A stretch of DNA of 40,292 bases from Variovorax atrisoli 110B (GTDB lineage: Bacteria; Pseudomonadota; Gammaproteobacteria; Burkholderiales; Burkholderiaceae_C), in NCBI RefSeq assembly GCF_000382045.1, contig NZ_KB907475.1:1-40292 (forward strand), written 5' to 3'. Positions 26,574 through 34,702 of the stretch are shown in pieces. The notes beneath the pieces are model-generated. The model ran no database searches, was not told where the DNA came from, and worked only from the letters and a program-made list of their open reading frames with translations. The position numbers were made by a program, and so were the translations under genes. The number at the start of each line of letters is the position of its first letter. Position 1 is the stretch's first letter.

Positions 26574-28016
26574 TCAGCGCATCTCGCCCGCGGGGGCGGC
26601 GAAACCGCGGCCGCGCGGCTTGGACTCGGGCGGCAGGGGACGCAGCGTGGCGACGGTGAGCTGGTCGTCGCCGAAGTACTTGGCGGCCACGGCCTGCACC
26701 TGGGCGGCCGTGACGGATTGCAGCCGCGCGACGATGCGCTCGCTGGCGTCCAGCGGAAGGCCCTGGATCCAGTTGCTGCCGAGTTCGCGCGCCTGCGCCA
26801 TCACGGAGTCGCGCTTGTAGGTCTCGCTCGCCACCCACTGGGTCTTGACGCGGGCCAGTTCGGCCTCGCCCACGCCTTCCTTGGCGATGCGCGCGACCTG
26901 GGCGCGCAGCGCGGCCTCGACCACCTCCGCACTCTTGCCGGCGGCCGGAACGCCGTCGAGCACGAAGAGCTGCGGGCCGCGTCCGATGAAGCCCGAGTAC
27001 GCACCGGCCGAATCGGCGACGCGGTCGGGCCCCTGGGTCAGCGCGCGGTCGAGCCGGGCGCCGGAATAGCCGTCGAGCACGGCCGAGAGCACCACCAGCG
27101 CCCAGGCGTCGCTGTTCACGTCGTCGATGCTGGCGAGCTGCGGCACGCGGTAGGCGAGCGACACGTAGGCCTGCTCGGCCGGCGCCTTCAGCTCGATGCG
27201 GCGGATGCCGCGCTGCGCCGGCTCGATGCGCGGCTTGCGCGCGGGCACGGCGCGCGCGGGGATCCGGCCGTAGTACTTCTCGGCCATGGCGCGCACCTGC
27301 GCCACGTCAACGTCGCCGGCCACCACGACGACGGCGTTGGCGGGCACGTACCACTGCCTGAAGAACGCGCGCGCGTCATCGGGCGTCATGGCGTCGAGGT
27401 CGCTCATCCAGCCGACCACGGGGCGGTGATAAGGAGAGGCGGTGAAGACGGCGGCGTTCTGCTGCTCGCCGAGCAGGGCGCGCGGCTGGTCTTCGGTGCG
27501 CAGGCGGCGCTCTTCCTTGACCACCTCGATCTCGCGCTTGAACTCGTCGTCGGGCCACTGGTTGTTGGCGAAGCGGTCCGATTCGAGCTTCATCACCTGC
27601 TCGAGGCTGCCGACCGGGATCTGCTGGTAGTAGCCGGTGTAGTCGCGGGTGGTGAAGGCGTTCTCCTGGCCGCCGAGGGCGGCGACGCGGCGGGAGAACT
27701 CGCCGGGCTTGATGTCCTTGGTGCCCTTGAACATCATGTGTTCGAGCGCATGGGCCACGCCGGAGGTGCCGTCGACCTCATCGATGGAGCCGACGCGGAC
27801 CCAGACCATCTGCACCGCCGTGGGCGAGCGCCGGTCGGGCTGGACGATCAGCGTCATGCCGTTGGCGAGCGTGAATTGCTGGGGACCGGGAGCCGCTGCT
27901 GCTGCGGCGGCGGAAGGCGGGGCGGATTGGGCCTGGGCAGGCACGGCCCACGGCGCCAGGAGCGCCATCGCCAGCACCGCACCAGACGCAGCACGGCGTG
28001 GCGGGAGGTGTTTCAT
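26574..28016 (-). CDS. M16-family zinc peptidase, catalytic subunit
   Basis: A 480-residue exported zinc protease. Signal peptide to about residue 30 (VPAQAQ), then an Ala-rich linker. The inverted zinc motif is HALEH (His89, Glu92, His93), with the third ligand in EVVKEERR (Glu168 or 169). The C-terminal half is a second M16 domain. Members cut peptides in the periplasm. Together with the inactive partner behind it, the pair resembles mitochondrial-processing-peptidase-like heterodimers found in many proteobacteria. Its start is only 29 bp from the divergent ftsY start, so promoters must overlap the neighbouring reading frames. Confidence 0.94.
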   Translation of the reverse strand: MKHLPPRRAASGAVLAMALLAPWAVPAQAQSAPPSAAAAAAAPGPQQFTLANGMTLIVQPDRRSPTAVQMVWVRVGSIDEVDGTSGVAHALEHMMFKGTKDIKPGEFSRRVAALGGQENAFTTRDYTGYYQQIPVGSLEQVMKLESDRFANNQWPDDEFKREIEVVKEERRLRTEDQPRALLGEQQNAAVFTASPYHRPVVGWMSDLDAMTPDDARAFFRQWYVPANAVVVVAGDVDVAQVRAMAEKYYGRIPARAVPARKPRIEPAQRGIRRIELKAPAEQAYVSLAYRVPQLASIDDVNSDAWALVVLSAVLDGYSGARLDRALTQGPDRVADSAGAYSGFIGRGPQLFVLDGVPAAGKSAEVVEAALRAQVARIAKEGVGEAELARVKTQWVASETYKRDSVMAQARELGSNWIQGLPLDASERIVARLQSVTAAQVQAVAAKYFGDDQLTVATLRPLPPESKPRGRGFAAPAGEMR

Positions 28017-28045
28017 AGAATGGCTCGGATTGTAAAAAGCTCCCG

Positions 28046-29320
28046 ATGTTCAGTTTCTTCAAGAAAAAACCGCCTCCCGAGGCGACCGAAGCGCCGGCAG
28101 CCACCCCGCCGGCCCCGGCTGCGCCTGCACCTGAAGCCGCGCCCTCGCGCTCGGTGTTCTCGCCTTCGAGCTGGTTCGGCTCGAAGCCGGCGGCGGAAGA
28201 AAAGCCGGCGCCAGCGCCCGTCGCCGCACCGGCGCCCGCGCCAGGCCCTGCCCCCGCGGTGGCACCGTCACCGGCCGCAGCCCCGGTCGTGCTGCCCTCC
28301 CCGCCCCCTGCGCCCGCGGCACCCGCCCCCGCCCCCGCCCCCGCCCCCGCGCCCGTACCCGCGCCCGCGCCGGCTCCAGTCGCCGCCGCGCCGGTTGCCG
28401 AACCCGCCGCCATCGCCACCGAGCGCAAGGGCTGGTTCGACAAGCTCAAGACCGGCCTGCGCAAGACCGGCACCGGCATCCAGGCCGTGTTCGTCAACGC
28501 GAAGATCGATGAGGATCTGTACGAGGAACTCGAATCCGCCCTGCTGATGGCCGACACCGGCGTGAAGGCGACCGAGTTCCTGCTCGACGACCTGCGCGGC
28601 CGCGTCAAGCGCCAGATGGCCACCGACGCCTCGCAGGTCAAGGCATTGCTGGCCGAGACCGTGGCCGACCTGCTGAAGCCGCTCGAGAAGCCGCTGGTCA
28701 TCGGCCAGTTCACGCCCACCGTGATCATGGTGGCCGGCGTCAACGGCGCGGGCAAGACCACCTCCATCGGCAAGCTCACCAAGCACCTGGCCGACGAAGG
28801 CGCCTCGGTGCTGCTGGCGGCGGCCGACACCTTCCGGGCGGCGGCGCGCGAGCAGTTGCTGGTCTGGGCCGACCGCAACACCGTCGAGATCGTGAGCCAG
28901 GAAGGCGGCGACCCGTCGGCCGTGAGCTTCGACGCGGTGAACGCCGGCAAGGCCCGCGGCAAGGACGTGGTGCTGGTCGACACGGCCGGCCGCCTGCCGA
29001 CGCAGCTGCACCTGATGGACGAGCTCAAGAAGATCAAGCGCGTCGTCACCAAGGCCGACGGCACGGCGCCGCACGAGGTGCTGCTGGTGATCGACGGCAA
29101 CACCGGCCAGAACGCGCTGGCGCAGGTCAAGGCCTTCGACGAGACGCTGGGCCTCACCGGGCTGATCGTGACCAAGCTCGATGGCACGGCCAAGGGCGGC
29201 GTGCTGTGCGCCATCGCGCGGGAAAAGCCGATTCCGGTCTACTTCATCGGTGTGGGCGAGAAGCTGGAAGACCTCGAAACCTTCAACGCCCGCGAATTCG
29301 CGCAGGCCCTGCTGGGATAA
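28046..29320 (+). CDS. ftsY: Signal recognition particle receptor FtsY
   Basis: A 424-residue SRP receptor GTPase that brings ribosomes making membrane proteins to the inner membrane. Residues 1-8 (MFSFFKKK) are a basic-hydrophobic anchor. Residues 9-125 form an Ala/Pro-rich acidic-poor linker, unlike the acidic A domain of E. coli. The NG domain follows: GVNGAGKTT at 231-239, DTFRAAAREQL at 261-271, DTAGR at 312-316 and TKLDG at 376-380. A hexanucleotide repeat encodes part of the linker. A strong hairpin terminator follows. The gene is divergent from the M16 pair. Confidence 0.97.
   Translation: MFSFFKKKPPPEATEAPAATPPAPAAPAPEAAPSRSVFSPSSWFGSKPAAEEKPAPAPVAAPAPAPGPAPAVAPSPAAAPVVLPSPPPAPAAPAPAPAPAPAPVPAPAPAPVAAAPVAEPAAIATERKGWFDKLKTGLRKTGTGIQAVFVNAKIDEDLYEELESALLMADTGVKATEFLLDDLRGRVKRQMATDASQVKALLAETVADLLKPLEKPLVIGQFTPTVIMVAGVNGAGKTTSIGKLTKHLADEGASVLLAAADTFRAAAREQLLVWADRNTVEIVSQEGGDPSAVSFDAVNAGKARGKDVVLVDTAGRLPTQLHLMDELKKIKRVVTKADGTAPHEVLLVIDGNTGQNALAQVKAFDETLGLTGLIVTKLDGTAKGGVLCAIAREKPIPVYFIGVGEKLEDLETFNAREFAQALLG
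28322..28351 (+). repeat. Hexanucleotide tandem repeat inside ftsY
   Basis: Five consecutive six-base units of CCCGCC (the last one CCCGCG) encode alternating Pro and Ala in the FtsY linker. Slippage by whole units would keep the frame, so the linker length can vary between strains without inactivating the gene. Confidence 0.8.
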
Positions 29321-29349
29321 GCCGGCCGGACAGGCCGACAAGAAAAAAA

Positions 29350-29378
29350 CGGCCCCGGCTTGCGCCGGGGCCGATCAC
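29350..29378. terminator. Bidirectional rho-independent terminator
   Basis: CGGCCCCGGC (29350-29359) pairs perfectly with GCCGGGGCCG (29364-29373) around a 4-base loop. On the plus strand T residues follow after five bases, ending ftsY. On the minus strand seven T residues follow directly, so it can also stop transcripts of the histidine kinase operon arriving from the right. Confidence 0.9.
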
Positions 29379-29542
29379 TTTTTCTCTCTCTCCCCTACCT
29401 ACTCCTGTCGCGGAAACGCGATGCAGTGAAGATAGGTCACCGTGCCCCCATCCACCAGTGTCGAAAGTCATGGGAGCGCAGAAGACAACGCCTACGCACC
29501 GCTTCTGGCGTCAAAAATAATAGAAAAGAATTCAATTGCAGG

Positions 29543-31366
29543 CTAACCGGCCGAGGCCGGCCCGAGCTGTCCGGCAACCTTGAGCTCGGCCATCGCCTGC
29601 AGCAGTTGGTCGGCCACCACCGGCTTGAAGAGCACCGGTACCTGCGACTCGCGCACGCGCTGCAGCCGGTCTGGCGAGGTCTCGCCGGTGATGAGCAGCA
29701 GCGGCATCGCCGCGCCGTCGGACTGGCTCAGGCGCAGACCTGCATCGAGGCCGTCGACGCCGTCGGCCAGGCGGTAGTCGCACATCAGCAGATCGAAGGG
29801 CCGCCCTTCGCGTGCAGCATGGCGCAGGGCGGCATCGGCGGCAGCCTCGTTCGCCACGGCCTGGGCGTCGATGGAATGGGAGCGCAGCAGGCCCATCATG
29901 GCCTCGCGGATCTCCAGTTCGTCGTCGAGCAGCAGCACGCGGCCGGGCAGCGCCAGCGTCGGCGCCCTGCGCTCACCGGCACTCGCTCCGGACAGGGAGG
30001 CCGGCAGCAGCCCGGCCGGCGCCCGTTCGGGGGCGCTCGCGACGGGCACCACCACCCGGAAATGCGTGCCCCGCCCCGGGCGCGAATGCATCTGGACCGG
30101 ATGGCCCAGCAGTCGCGACAGCCGCTGCACGATCGACAGCCCGATGCCCAGCCCCCGCGAGCGGTCGCGGCCCGGATTGTTGATCTGGTAGAACTCCTCG
30201 AAGATCCGGCCCGACTGCTCGGGCGCGATGCCGATGCCGGTGTCGCGCACCTCGATCCACACCGACTCGCCGCGCTCCCGCGCCGTGACGGTCACGCCGC
30301 CGCGCATCGTGTACTTCAGCGCGTTGTCCATCAGGTTCGACAGCATGCGGTGCAGCAGCTGCGGGTCGCTGTGCACCCACAGGCCGCTGGCGCGCACGCG
30401 CAGCTGAAGCTCTTTCTGCTCGGCGCGTGCCGCGAAGGTGTGGTTGAGCGGCAGGAACAGCGCATCGAGCTGCACCGGCTGGGGCGCCGGCGTGATCACG
30501 CCGGCGTCCAGGCGCGAGACGTCGAGCATGGTGTCGAGCGAGGCGCCCAGCGCGTTCACTGCGCGCATCAGGCGCTCGGCGTTTCGGCCTTCGGGGCGGT
30601 CGCGCAGCTCGTTCTCGAGGGCGGCGCCGAAGAGCGCGATGGCGTGCAGCGGCTGGCGCAGGTCGTGGCTGGCGGTGCCGAGGAAGCGGGTCTTCTCTTC
30701 GCTCGCGCGCTCGGTGGCGGCAATCTGCTCGCCGAGCCGCGCGGCCAGCGCCTCGTTCTCGAAACGCAGCATCAGCGACTCGGTCAGCAGCCTGTGCTGG
30801 CCGATACCGGCATGGAGCGTCAGCAGCAGGTAGGCCGCGCCGGCCGCCGCCAGGAACAGGTGCAGCCCGTCGCCCTGCCAGGCCAGCGCGGTGATCATCC
30901 CCAGCGACATCGGCATGGTGTAGCCGAAGAGCGCCGGCTTCAGCGGCCACAGCGACTGCGCCGCCCGCGCGCAGCTGCCGACGATCACCGCCATCAGAAG
31001 CGAGGTCATCGGCAGGTTGTTGTGCGGCACGATCAGCCACGGCACCACCGCCGTGACCATGCTCACCAGCGTGACCACGCGCGAGATCTTGCGCGCCCAG
31101 TAGGCGCTCTCGCGCACCGGCCGCGACGGCGTCCAGCGCGGCGTGAAGAAGACGTAGACGTCGGCCATCAGCAGGCCGGCGAGCCAGAACAGGAGGCTCG
31201 GGTCCTTCAGCTGAGAATAGATGATGCTGCCGAACACGACCACGAAGGCCATGTGCGTGAGCGTCGAGGCGCTGTAGGTGCTGTAGACCGAGGCGACGTG
31301 CTCGCGCAGCACCCGCAGGCCGAGCGCGTGGTCGGCGGTCGGGGCGGTCGGCGCGGCGGGCTGCAC
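29543..31366 (-). CDS. Hybrid sensor histidine kinase with C-terminal receiver
   Basis: About 607 residues. No ATG fits; a GTG at 31366 or a TTG at 31372 overlapping the stop of the response regulator gene are the candidate starts. Residues 35-185 hold about six hydrophobic segments (a membrane sensor of unknown type). The dimerisation domain has His234 in TASHDLRQPLHAI. The ATPase domain has Asn348, DTGIGI at 375-380 and GLGIGL at 405-410. The receiver spans 475-595 with Asp530 in MCDYRLADG. The stimulus is unknown. It is coupled to the LuxR-type regulator upstream, its likely output. Confidence 0.93.
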   Translation of the reverse strand: MQPAAPTAPTADHALGLRVLREHVASVYSTYSASTLTHMAFVVVFGSIIYSQLKDPSLLFWLAGLLMADVYVFFTPRWTPSRPVRESAYWARKISRVVTLVSMVTAVVPWLIVPHNNLPMTSLLMAVIVGSCARAAQSLWPLKPALFGYTMPMSLGMITALAWQGDGLHLFLAAAGAAYLLLTLHAGIGQHRLLTESLMLRFENEALAARLGEQIAATERASEEKTRFLGTASHDLRQPLHAIALFGAALENELRDRPEGRNAERLMRAVNALGASLDTMLDVSRLDAGVITPAPQPVQLDALFLPLNHTFAARAEQKELQLRVRASGLWVHSDPQLLHRMLSNLMDNALKYTMRGGVTVTARERGESVWIEVRDTGIGIAPEQSGRIFEEFYQINNPGRDRSRGLGIGLSIVQRLSRLLGHPVQMHSRPGRGTHFRVVVPVASAPERAPAGLLPASLSGASAGERRAPTLALPGRVLLLDDELEIREAMMGLLRSHSIDAQAVANEAAADAALRHAAREGRPFDLLMCDYRLADGVDGLDAGLRLSQSDGAAMPLLLITGETSPDRLQRVRESQVPVLFKPVVADQLLQAMAELKVAGQLGPASAG

Positions 31367-31368
31367 GC

Positions 31369-32100
31369 TCAATGCAGGGTGCTGATCAGCTGGGCGCGAG
31401 AACGCATGCCGAAGAGCAGCAGGATGGTCGAGACATGGTTCTTCACCGTGCCTTCGCTCAGGTTCGCGAGCTGGGCGATCTCCTTGTTGGCCTTGCCTTC
31501 CAGCACCCATTGCAGCACCTGCATCTGCCGCGGCGTGAGTTCCTGCCAGGCGCTGGCGTGGGCGAACTCGGCGTAGCCGCTGAGCGCCTTGCCGGGCATG
31601 GCCGAGCCTGCCGCCGGTTGCTGCTGTTGCGTGGTGTCGGGGCCGCCATCGAGCAGGCCGCAGGCGCGGATGAAGCTCACGACCTCCTTCAGGTCCGCCG
31701 ATTTCGGCAGGAAGGCGGCCGCGCCCAGCGCGAGCACGCCCTGGGCCAGGGTGCTGTTGCCGGTACCCGAGAGCACCACGATGCGCGCCTCGGGAAAGCG
31801 CATCCGGAACTCGGCCAGGCCGCTGAGGCCATGGGTGTCGGGAAGCGCCAGGTCGAGCAGCACCAGCCCGATGGAAGACTGGTTGGCTTCGTAGAGCCGC
31901 AGCGCGTCGGCGACGTTGCTGGCCTCGAAGACTTCGATGCGCGCGTCGGAGGGACCGGACTGGGCCTGTACCAGGGCGCAGACGCCCAGGCGCAGCAGGT
32001 CGTGGTCGTCGACGACCAGGATCGCCCGAGGCGTGCGGGCGGCCGTACCGGACTCCGCGGCCGGCGATCGGGAGGCGGGAGGAGAGTCGAAGGGAGGCAC
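31369..32100 (-). CDS. LuxR-family (NarL-type) response regulator
   Basis: A 243-residue regulator. After a Pro/Ser/Ala-rich lead of about 24 residues, the receiver begins AILVVDDHDLLRLGV, with phospho-acceptor Asp83 in VLLDLALPDTHG, the conserved Ser/Thr in VVLSGTGN and Lys in AFLPKSADL. A Gln-rich linker (TTQQQQP) leads to the C-terminal helix-turn-helix ELTPRQMQVLQWVLEGKANKEIA (first half ELTPRQMQVLQWV). It is followed directly by the hybrid kinase, whose start lies at or inside its stop codon. Confidence 0.94.
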   Translation of the reverse strand: MPPFDSPPASRSPAAESGTAARTPRAILVVDDHDLLRLGVCALVQAQSGPSDARIEVFEASNVADALRLYEANQSSIGLVLLDLALPDTHGLSGLAEFRMRFPEARIVVLSGTGNSTLAQGVLALGAAAFLPKSADLKEVVSFIRACGLLDGGPDTTQQQQPAAGSAMPGKALSGYAEFAHASAWQELTPRQMQVLQWVLEGKANKEIAQLANLSEGTVKNHVSTILLLFGMRSRAQLISTLH

Positions 32101-32285
32101 CTGCCGATCTTAGCCGTGCAACCTTCTGGTGACAGTGCAAAAAGTAATGGCAACCGGCGTGGCTGTAGTTCTTTATGCTACCTATTTGATAGCATTTTCA
32201 CATGGCATGCGCGCTTGCCATCGGGCTTCTCTGTGGGCACCATGGAAAGTCCCGCCGCATCGCACGGCGCCCACGGAGACTCGCC

Positions 32286-32750
32286 ATGACGCACACAGCC
32301 GCCGCTCCCCTCGAAGCCAGCGACCGCAAGGTCGACCGCCTGCTCGCCCACTACGAGGAAAGCCATCGCAATCCGACCAATGAGCTGATTCACTTCGTGG
32401 CCATCCCGGCCATCATGCTGAGCATCGTCGGGCTGCTGTTTTCGATCCACCCCTGGGTGGCCTATCTCTTCGTGGCCGCCAGCCTCGTCTACTACGTGCT
32501 GCTAAGGGCCCCGGCCTTCCTGGCGGCCATGCTCGTCCTGACCGCCCTGGCGCTGGTGGTGGTGCATGCGCTCGGGGGACTTGTATTGCCGGTTTCAGCC
32601 GCTATCTTTGTAGTGGCCTGGGTCTTCCAGTTCGTGGGCCACAAGATTGAAGGCAAGAAGCCATCGTTCTTCGAAGACATCCAATATCTCTGGGTCGGTC
32701 CCCTTTTCGTGTTGTCCAAGCTGTTCCTAAGACTTGGCATCCGCTGGTAG
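32286..32750 (+). CDS. Mpo1-like (DUF962/YGL010w) membrane protein
   Basis: A 154-residue membrane protein. The start ATG gives MTHTAAAPLEASDRKVDRLL; an upstream in-frame reading is not plausible. Conserved blocks of the DUF962 family are visible: HYEESHRNPTNELIHFVAIP at the N-terminus and FQFVGHKIEGKKPSFFED near the C-terminus, with His residues that bind iron in yeast Mpo1, a dioxygenase acting on 2-hydroxy fatty acids. Three or four hydrophobic segments lie between. In bacteria the role is inferred only. It is the last gene with the composition of the core genome before the accessory region begins. Confidence 0.9.
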   Translation: MTHTAAAPLEASDRKVDRLLAHYEESHRNPTNELIHFVAIPAIMLSIVGLLFSIHPWVAYLFVAASLVYYVLLRAPAFLAAMLVLTALALVVVHALGGLVLPVSAAIFVVAWVFQFVGHKIEGKKPSFFEDIQYLWVGPLFVLSKLFLRLGIRW

Positions 32751-32837
32751 GCTTTGGCTATTCCGGCGATAGATGTCGGTTTTCACTCAGCAGGGAACTA
32801 CCGCCTGTTTGAAATCAACCACTTGCGACGCAACCGC

Positions 32838-32906
32838 TCATCCAGAATGGAACCCTTGTTTCACTCAAGATGGAATTCCCCACAATTTGCGTCACTTAGA
32901 TTGGAA
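32838..32906 (+). mobile_element. Three 15-bp repeats, candidate IS21-like end remnant
   Basis: TCATCCAGAATGGAA (32838-32852), TCACTCAAGATGGAA (32861-32875) and TCACTTAGATTGGAA (32892-32906) are variants of one sequence, spaced 23 and 31 bp apart. Multiple short repeats at the ends, bound by the transposase, are known for IS21-family elements. No transposase gene is present here, so at most a remnant remains. The family assignment is tentative. Confidence 0.45.
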
Positions 32907-33195
32907 TTTTGGACTAGCACGTTTGCCCTGATTAGCTAGCACTAGAGGTCAACGCCACGATTTTCCGCCCCGTAGATGTAGCGCATTCGGATCTCTGGAG
33001 GCCCGTCCCCAGATCTTGTCCGAAGGCTAGCTAGCGTCAACTGCCGCAGCGGCACCTTTTCGAACTGAGCCGAGTTCAAGCATCGACAGAGTGAATTCAA
33101 CTTTATCGGGCATACCGCGCCAGATCTGGGATAACATCTCCGCACCACTCCGCCTTTGTGGAGTCATTCAGTTGGCTTCTGCTTAGGAAGAAAAG

Positions 33196-33217
33196 ACCGC
33201 CTTATGGCGGTTTTTTT
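33196..33217 (+). terminator. Rho-independent terminator without an evident upstream gene
   Basis: ACCGCC (33196-33201) pairs with GGCGGT (33206-33211) around TTAT, followed by seven T residues. The nearest plus-strand gene ends 445 bp upstream. A hairpin ACTCC ... GGAGT (33147-33164) precedes it, so a small RNA of roughly 80-100 bases ending here is possible. Confidence 0.7.
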
Positions 33218-33351
33218 ATTTCATGTGGACTCATGATCCCGAAGCGCGTCTTGGTTTCCGACCGGGGAACGAGTTGTCGCGGAAAAGGCGAGGGCGGACG
33301 TGACGCTCTCTTGGAAGGGTCTCGCCTGCAAGGCGCAGCTTTGACTTCAGC

Positions 33352-33371
33352 CGGCCACGACCGGACACTCG
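33352..33371 (+). repeat. Array motif, copy 1 (before the first array gene)
   Basis: CGGCCACGACCGGACACTCG, 43 bp before the start codon at 33415. It differs from the consensus CGGCCAGAACCGGACATTCG at three or four positions. Confidence 0.7.
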
Positions 33372-33414
33372 AATAGAGTGCTTGTGACCCTAAGACGTCG
33401 TAGACCCCGCCTCC

Positions 33415-34050
33415 ATGAGCGATTTCAACCTTCTGACCATTTCCGCGGTTCAGTCCCATATTGGGCCCGTGATTGCTACATATCTCGGCGCAGATCGCTT
33501 CGTCGAGGTAAAGCCACTTCACTGGGTCGACAGCAAAGATGCGCCCATTCGCCGTGTCTTCGCCTACGTACAACTCAAAGGCGGTGTTGTTGCCCCGCGA
33601 TGGGGGTATTCGTTCGATTTTGTGCCCCACCTTGTGGCGGGAAAAATGCAGTGGCATCGCACCGAGAAATCGGCGATTTTTGATGCGTTCATCGACGGAC
33701 AATCCGCAGAACTCAACCTCTCATACATGTGGGGTGAACAGGGCCTGCTTGAAGGCATGACATCCCGGCTTTCAAGCGCCGTGCGCCAAGCACAGGACTT
33801 CTGGCAGTTGGGTGGGCAAACGATATACGACCATGTTGTCACGCTGAGCAACCGCCCCGAGGCAGGCACGTACACACAGTTGCCCGCGGCAGCCGCGTTT
33901 TGCCATGCGCTTTCAGGGCGCGAAGAAGATGCGCGTCGTGCGATGGCGGCCTATATTGAGCGAGGAAAGCCACGCGAAGACACGGTGCCGAAGCTATGGG
34001 CAGCTCTCGACGGCGCGCTCGAATCTGGGCTTCGACGGCAGACGGTCTGA
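33415..34050 (+). CDS. Array gene 1: hypothetical protein, 211 aa
   Basis: A 211-residue, apparently cytoplasmic protein of unrecognised family, with no signal peptide or membrane segment. The first 80 residues look like mixed strands and helices (LTISAVQSHIGPVIATYLG, then FAYVQLKGGVVAPRWGYSFD) and end in FVPHLVAG. The C-terminal third is helical with a HALSGREEDARRAMAAYIERG stretch. Codon use is less GC-biased than in the genes to the left. It opens a run of twelve same-strand genes separated by a shared motif. The size and orphan nature would also suit an immunity protein, but no toxin gene is present. Confidence 0.75.
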   Translation: MSDFNLLTISAVQSHIGPVIATYLGADRFVEVKPLHWVDSKDAPIRRVFAYVQLKGGVVAPRWGYSFDFVPHLVAGKMQWHRTEKSAIFDAFIDGQSAELNLSYMWGEQGLLEGMTSRLSSAVRQAQDFWQLGGQTIYDHVVTLSNRPEAGTYTQLPAAAAFCHALSGREEDARRAMAAYIERGKPREDTVPKLWAALDGALESGLRRQTV

Positions 34051-34125
34051 GCCCGGCGACTGCTTTGCGGTGCCTTCTAGGACCTACCCGTGCCCCGAAG
34101 TGTCGGGCAAGCAACGGGCTACAGT

Positions 34126-34145
34126 CGGCCAGCAGCAGACATCCG
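34126..34145 (+). repeat. Array motif, copy 2
   Basis: CGGCCAGCAGCAGACATCCG between array genes 1 and 2, preceded by GGCTACAGT (34117-34125), which recurs before copy 7. Confidence 0.65.
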
Positions 34146-34210
34146 TCCCGGTTGTCCAGCTTCTTCGCTGGAAGCGCACGGCTAAGATAGGTCGTCAAGA
34201 GGGTTAACAA

Positions 34211-34639
34211 GTGATTTATCGGTTGAGTACGGCCTATTTGAGCCGCTTGGAAAGCGAACGCAACTCAAAGCTTTTCTATGGCTACGCGATTGCTTCCGGG
34301 ATCTGTGCTGTAGCGATATGGCAATTCGGCCTCCCGGCGGTACTCATCGGCGCCGCAGCTTTCGTTGTCGCCGCGGTCTACCACCGGAAGCTCAATCAAT
34401 TCCATGTCCTCAAGGTCGCGGCAGCGCGGCATATTGAAGTGGAAGTTCTCGCGCATCAGCTCGTCTACCGGTCTGCAGTCGGTGAGCAACGCATCAGACT
34501 CGACCAACTGCAGTCGGTCGAGCAGGCGTCAAAATTCGAGCCCATAAAATTGGTTCTCGCGGGCGCGCCGCCGCTGATGCTGGATGGCCTGCACGATGCG
34601 GACAAGCTCGTGGAGGAGCTTGCCGCATATGTTCCATGA
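34211..34639 (+). CDS. Array gene 2: small membrane protein, 142 aa
   Basis: A 142-residue protein starting with GTG (MIYRLSTAYLSRLES), behind AGAGGG. Two adjacent hydrophobic segments occupy residues 22-58 (FYGYAIASGICAVAIWQFG, then LPAVLIGAAAFVVAAVYH), placing it in the inner membrane with short N-terminal and longer C-terminal cytoplasmic parts. The C-terminal 80 residues, with alternating strands (HIEVEVLAHQLVYRSAVG, RIRLDQLQSVEQ), resemble a small PH-like or bPH domain by eye; no family is claimed. The composition is clearly lower in GC than the core. Confidence 0.72.
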   Translation: MIYRLSTAYLSRLESERNSKLFYGYAIASGICAVAIWQFGLPAVLIGAAAFVVAAVYHRKLNQFHVLKVAAARHIEVEVLAHQLVYRSAVGEQRIRLDQLQSVEQASKFEPIKLVLAGAPPLMLDGLHDADKLVEELAAYVP

Positions 34640-34649
34640 AGGCAGCACA

Positions 34650-34669
34650 CGGCCAGAACCGGCCGTTCG
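34650..34669 (+). repeat. Array motif, copy 3
   Basis: CGGCCAGAACCGGCCGTTCG, 10 bp after the stop of array gene 2. It also forms a small dyad, ACGGCC and GGCCGT around six bases. Confidence 0.75.
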
Positions 34670-34702
34670 CAATGGACGCTCACAGATGGCCTGACATCCA
34701 AA

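Larger units (their letters stand above)
32751..33414. other. Gene-poor boundary of the accessory region
   Basis: 664 bp without a convincing gene. From left to right: three 15-bp repeats like an insertion-sequence end (32838-32906); a minus-strand reading frame at 32942-33148 (68 residues, no family recognised, possibly a gene remnant); a 10-bp palindrome CCAGATCTGG (33120-33129); a small hairpin (33147-33164); an orphan terminator (33196-33217); and the first copy of the array motif (33352-33371). Base composition drops compared with the left side. Confidence 0.6.

Noticed and set aside
25143..28547. Plus-strand open frame of 1134 codons opposite the M16 peptidases
   Set aside because: It is a by-product of GC-rich codon use: low-complexity His/Arg/Gly-rich product, and the minus strand encodes two clear M16 proteins.
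29543..32140. One 865-residue protein covering kinase and upstream region
   Set aside because: The first 250 residues are the wrong frame of the LuxR-type response regulator; the kinase begins at a GTG or TTG near 31366-31372.
32942..33148. Minus-strand 68-codon gene at the border
   Set aside because: No family, no signal and no convincing ribosome-binding site; kept only as a possible remnant in the description of the gap.
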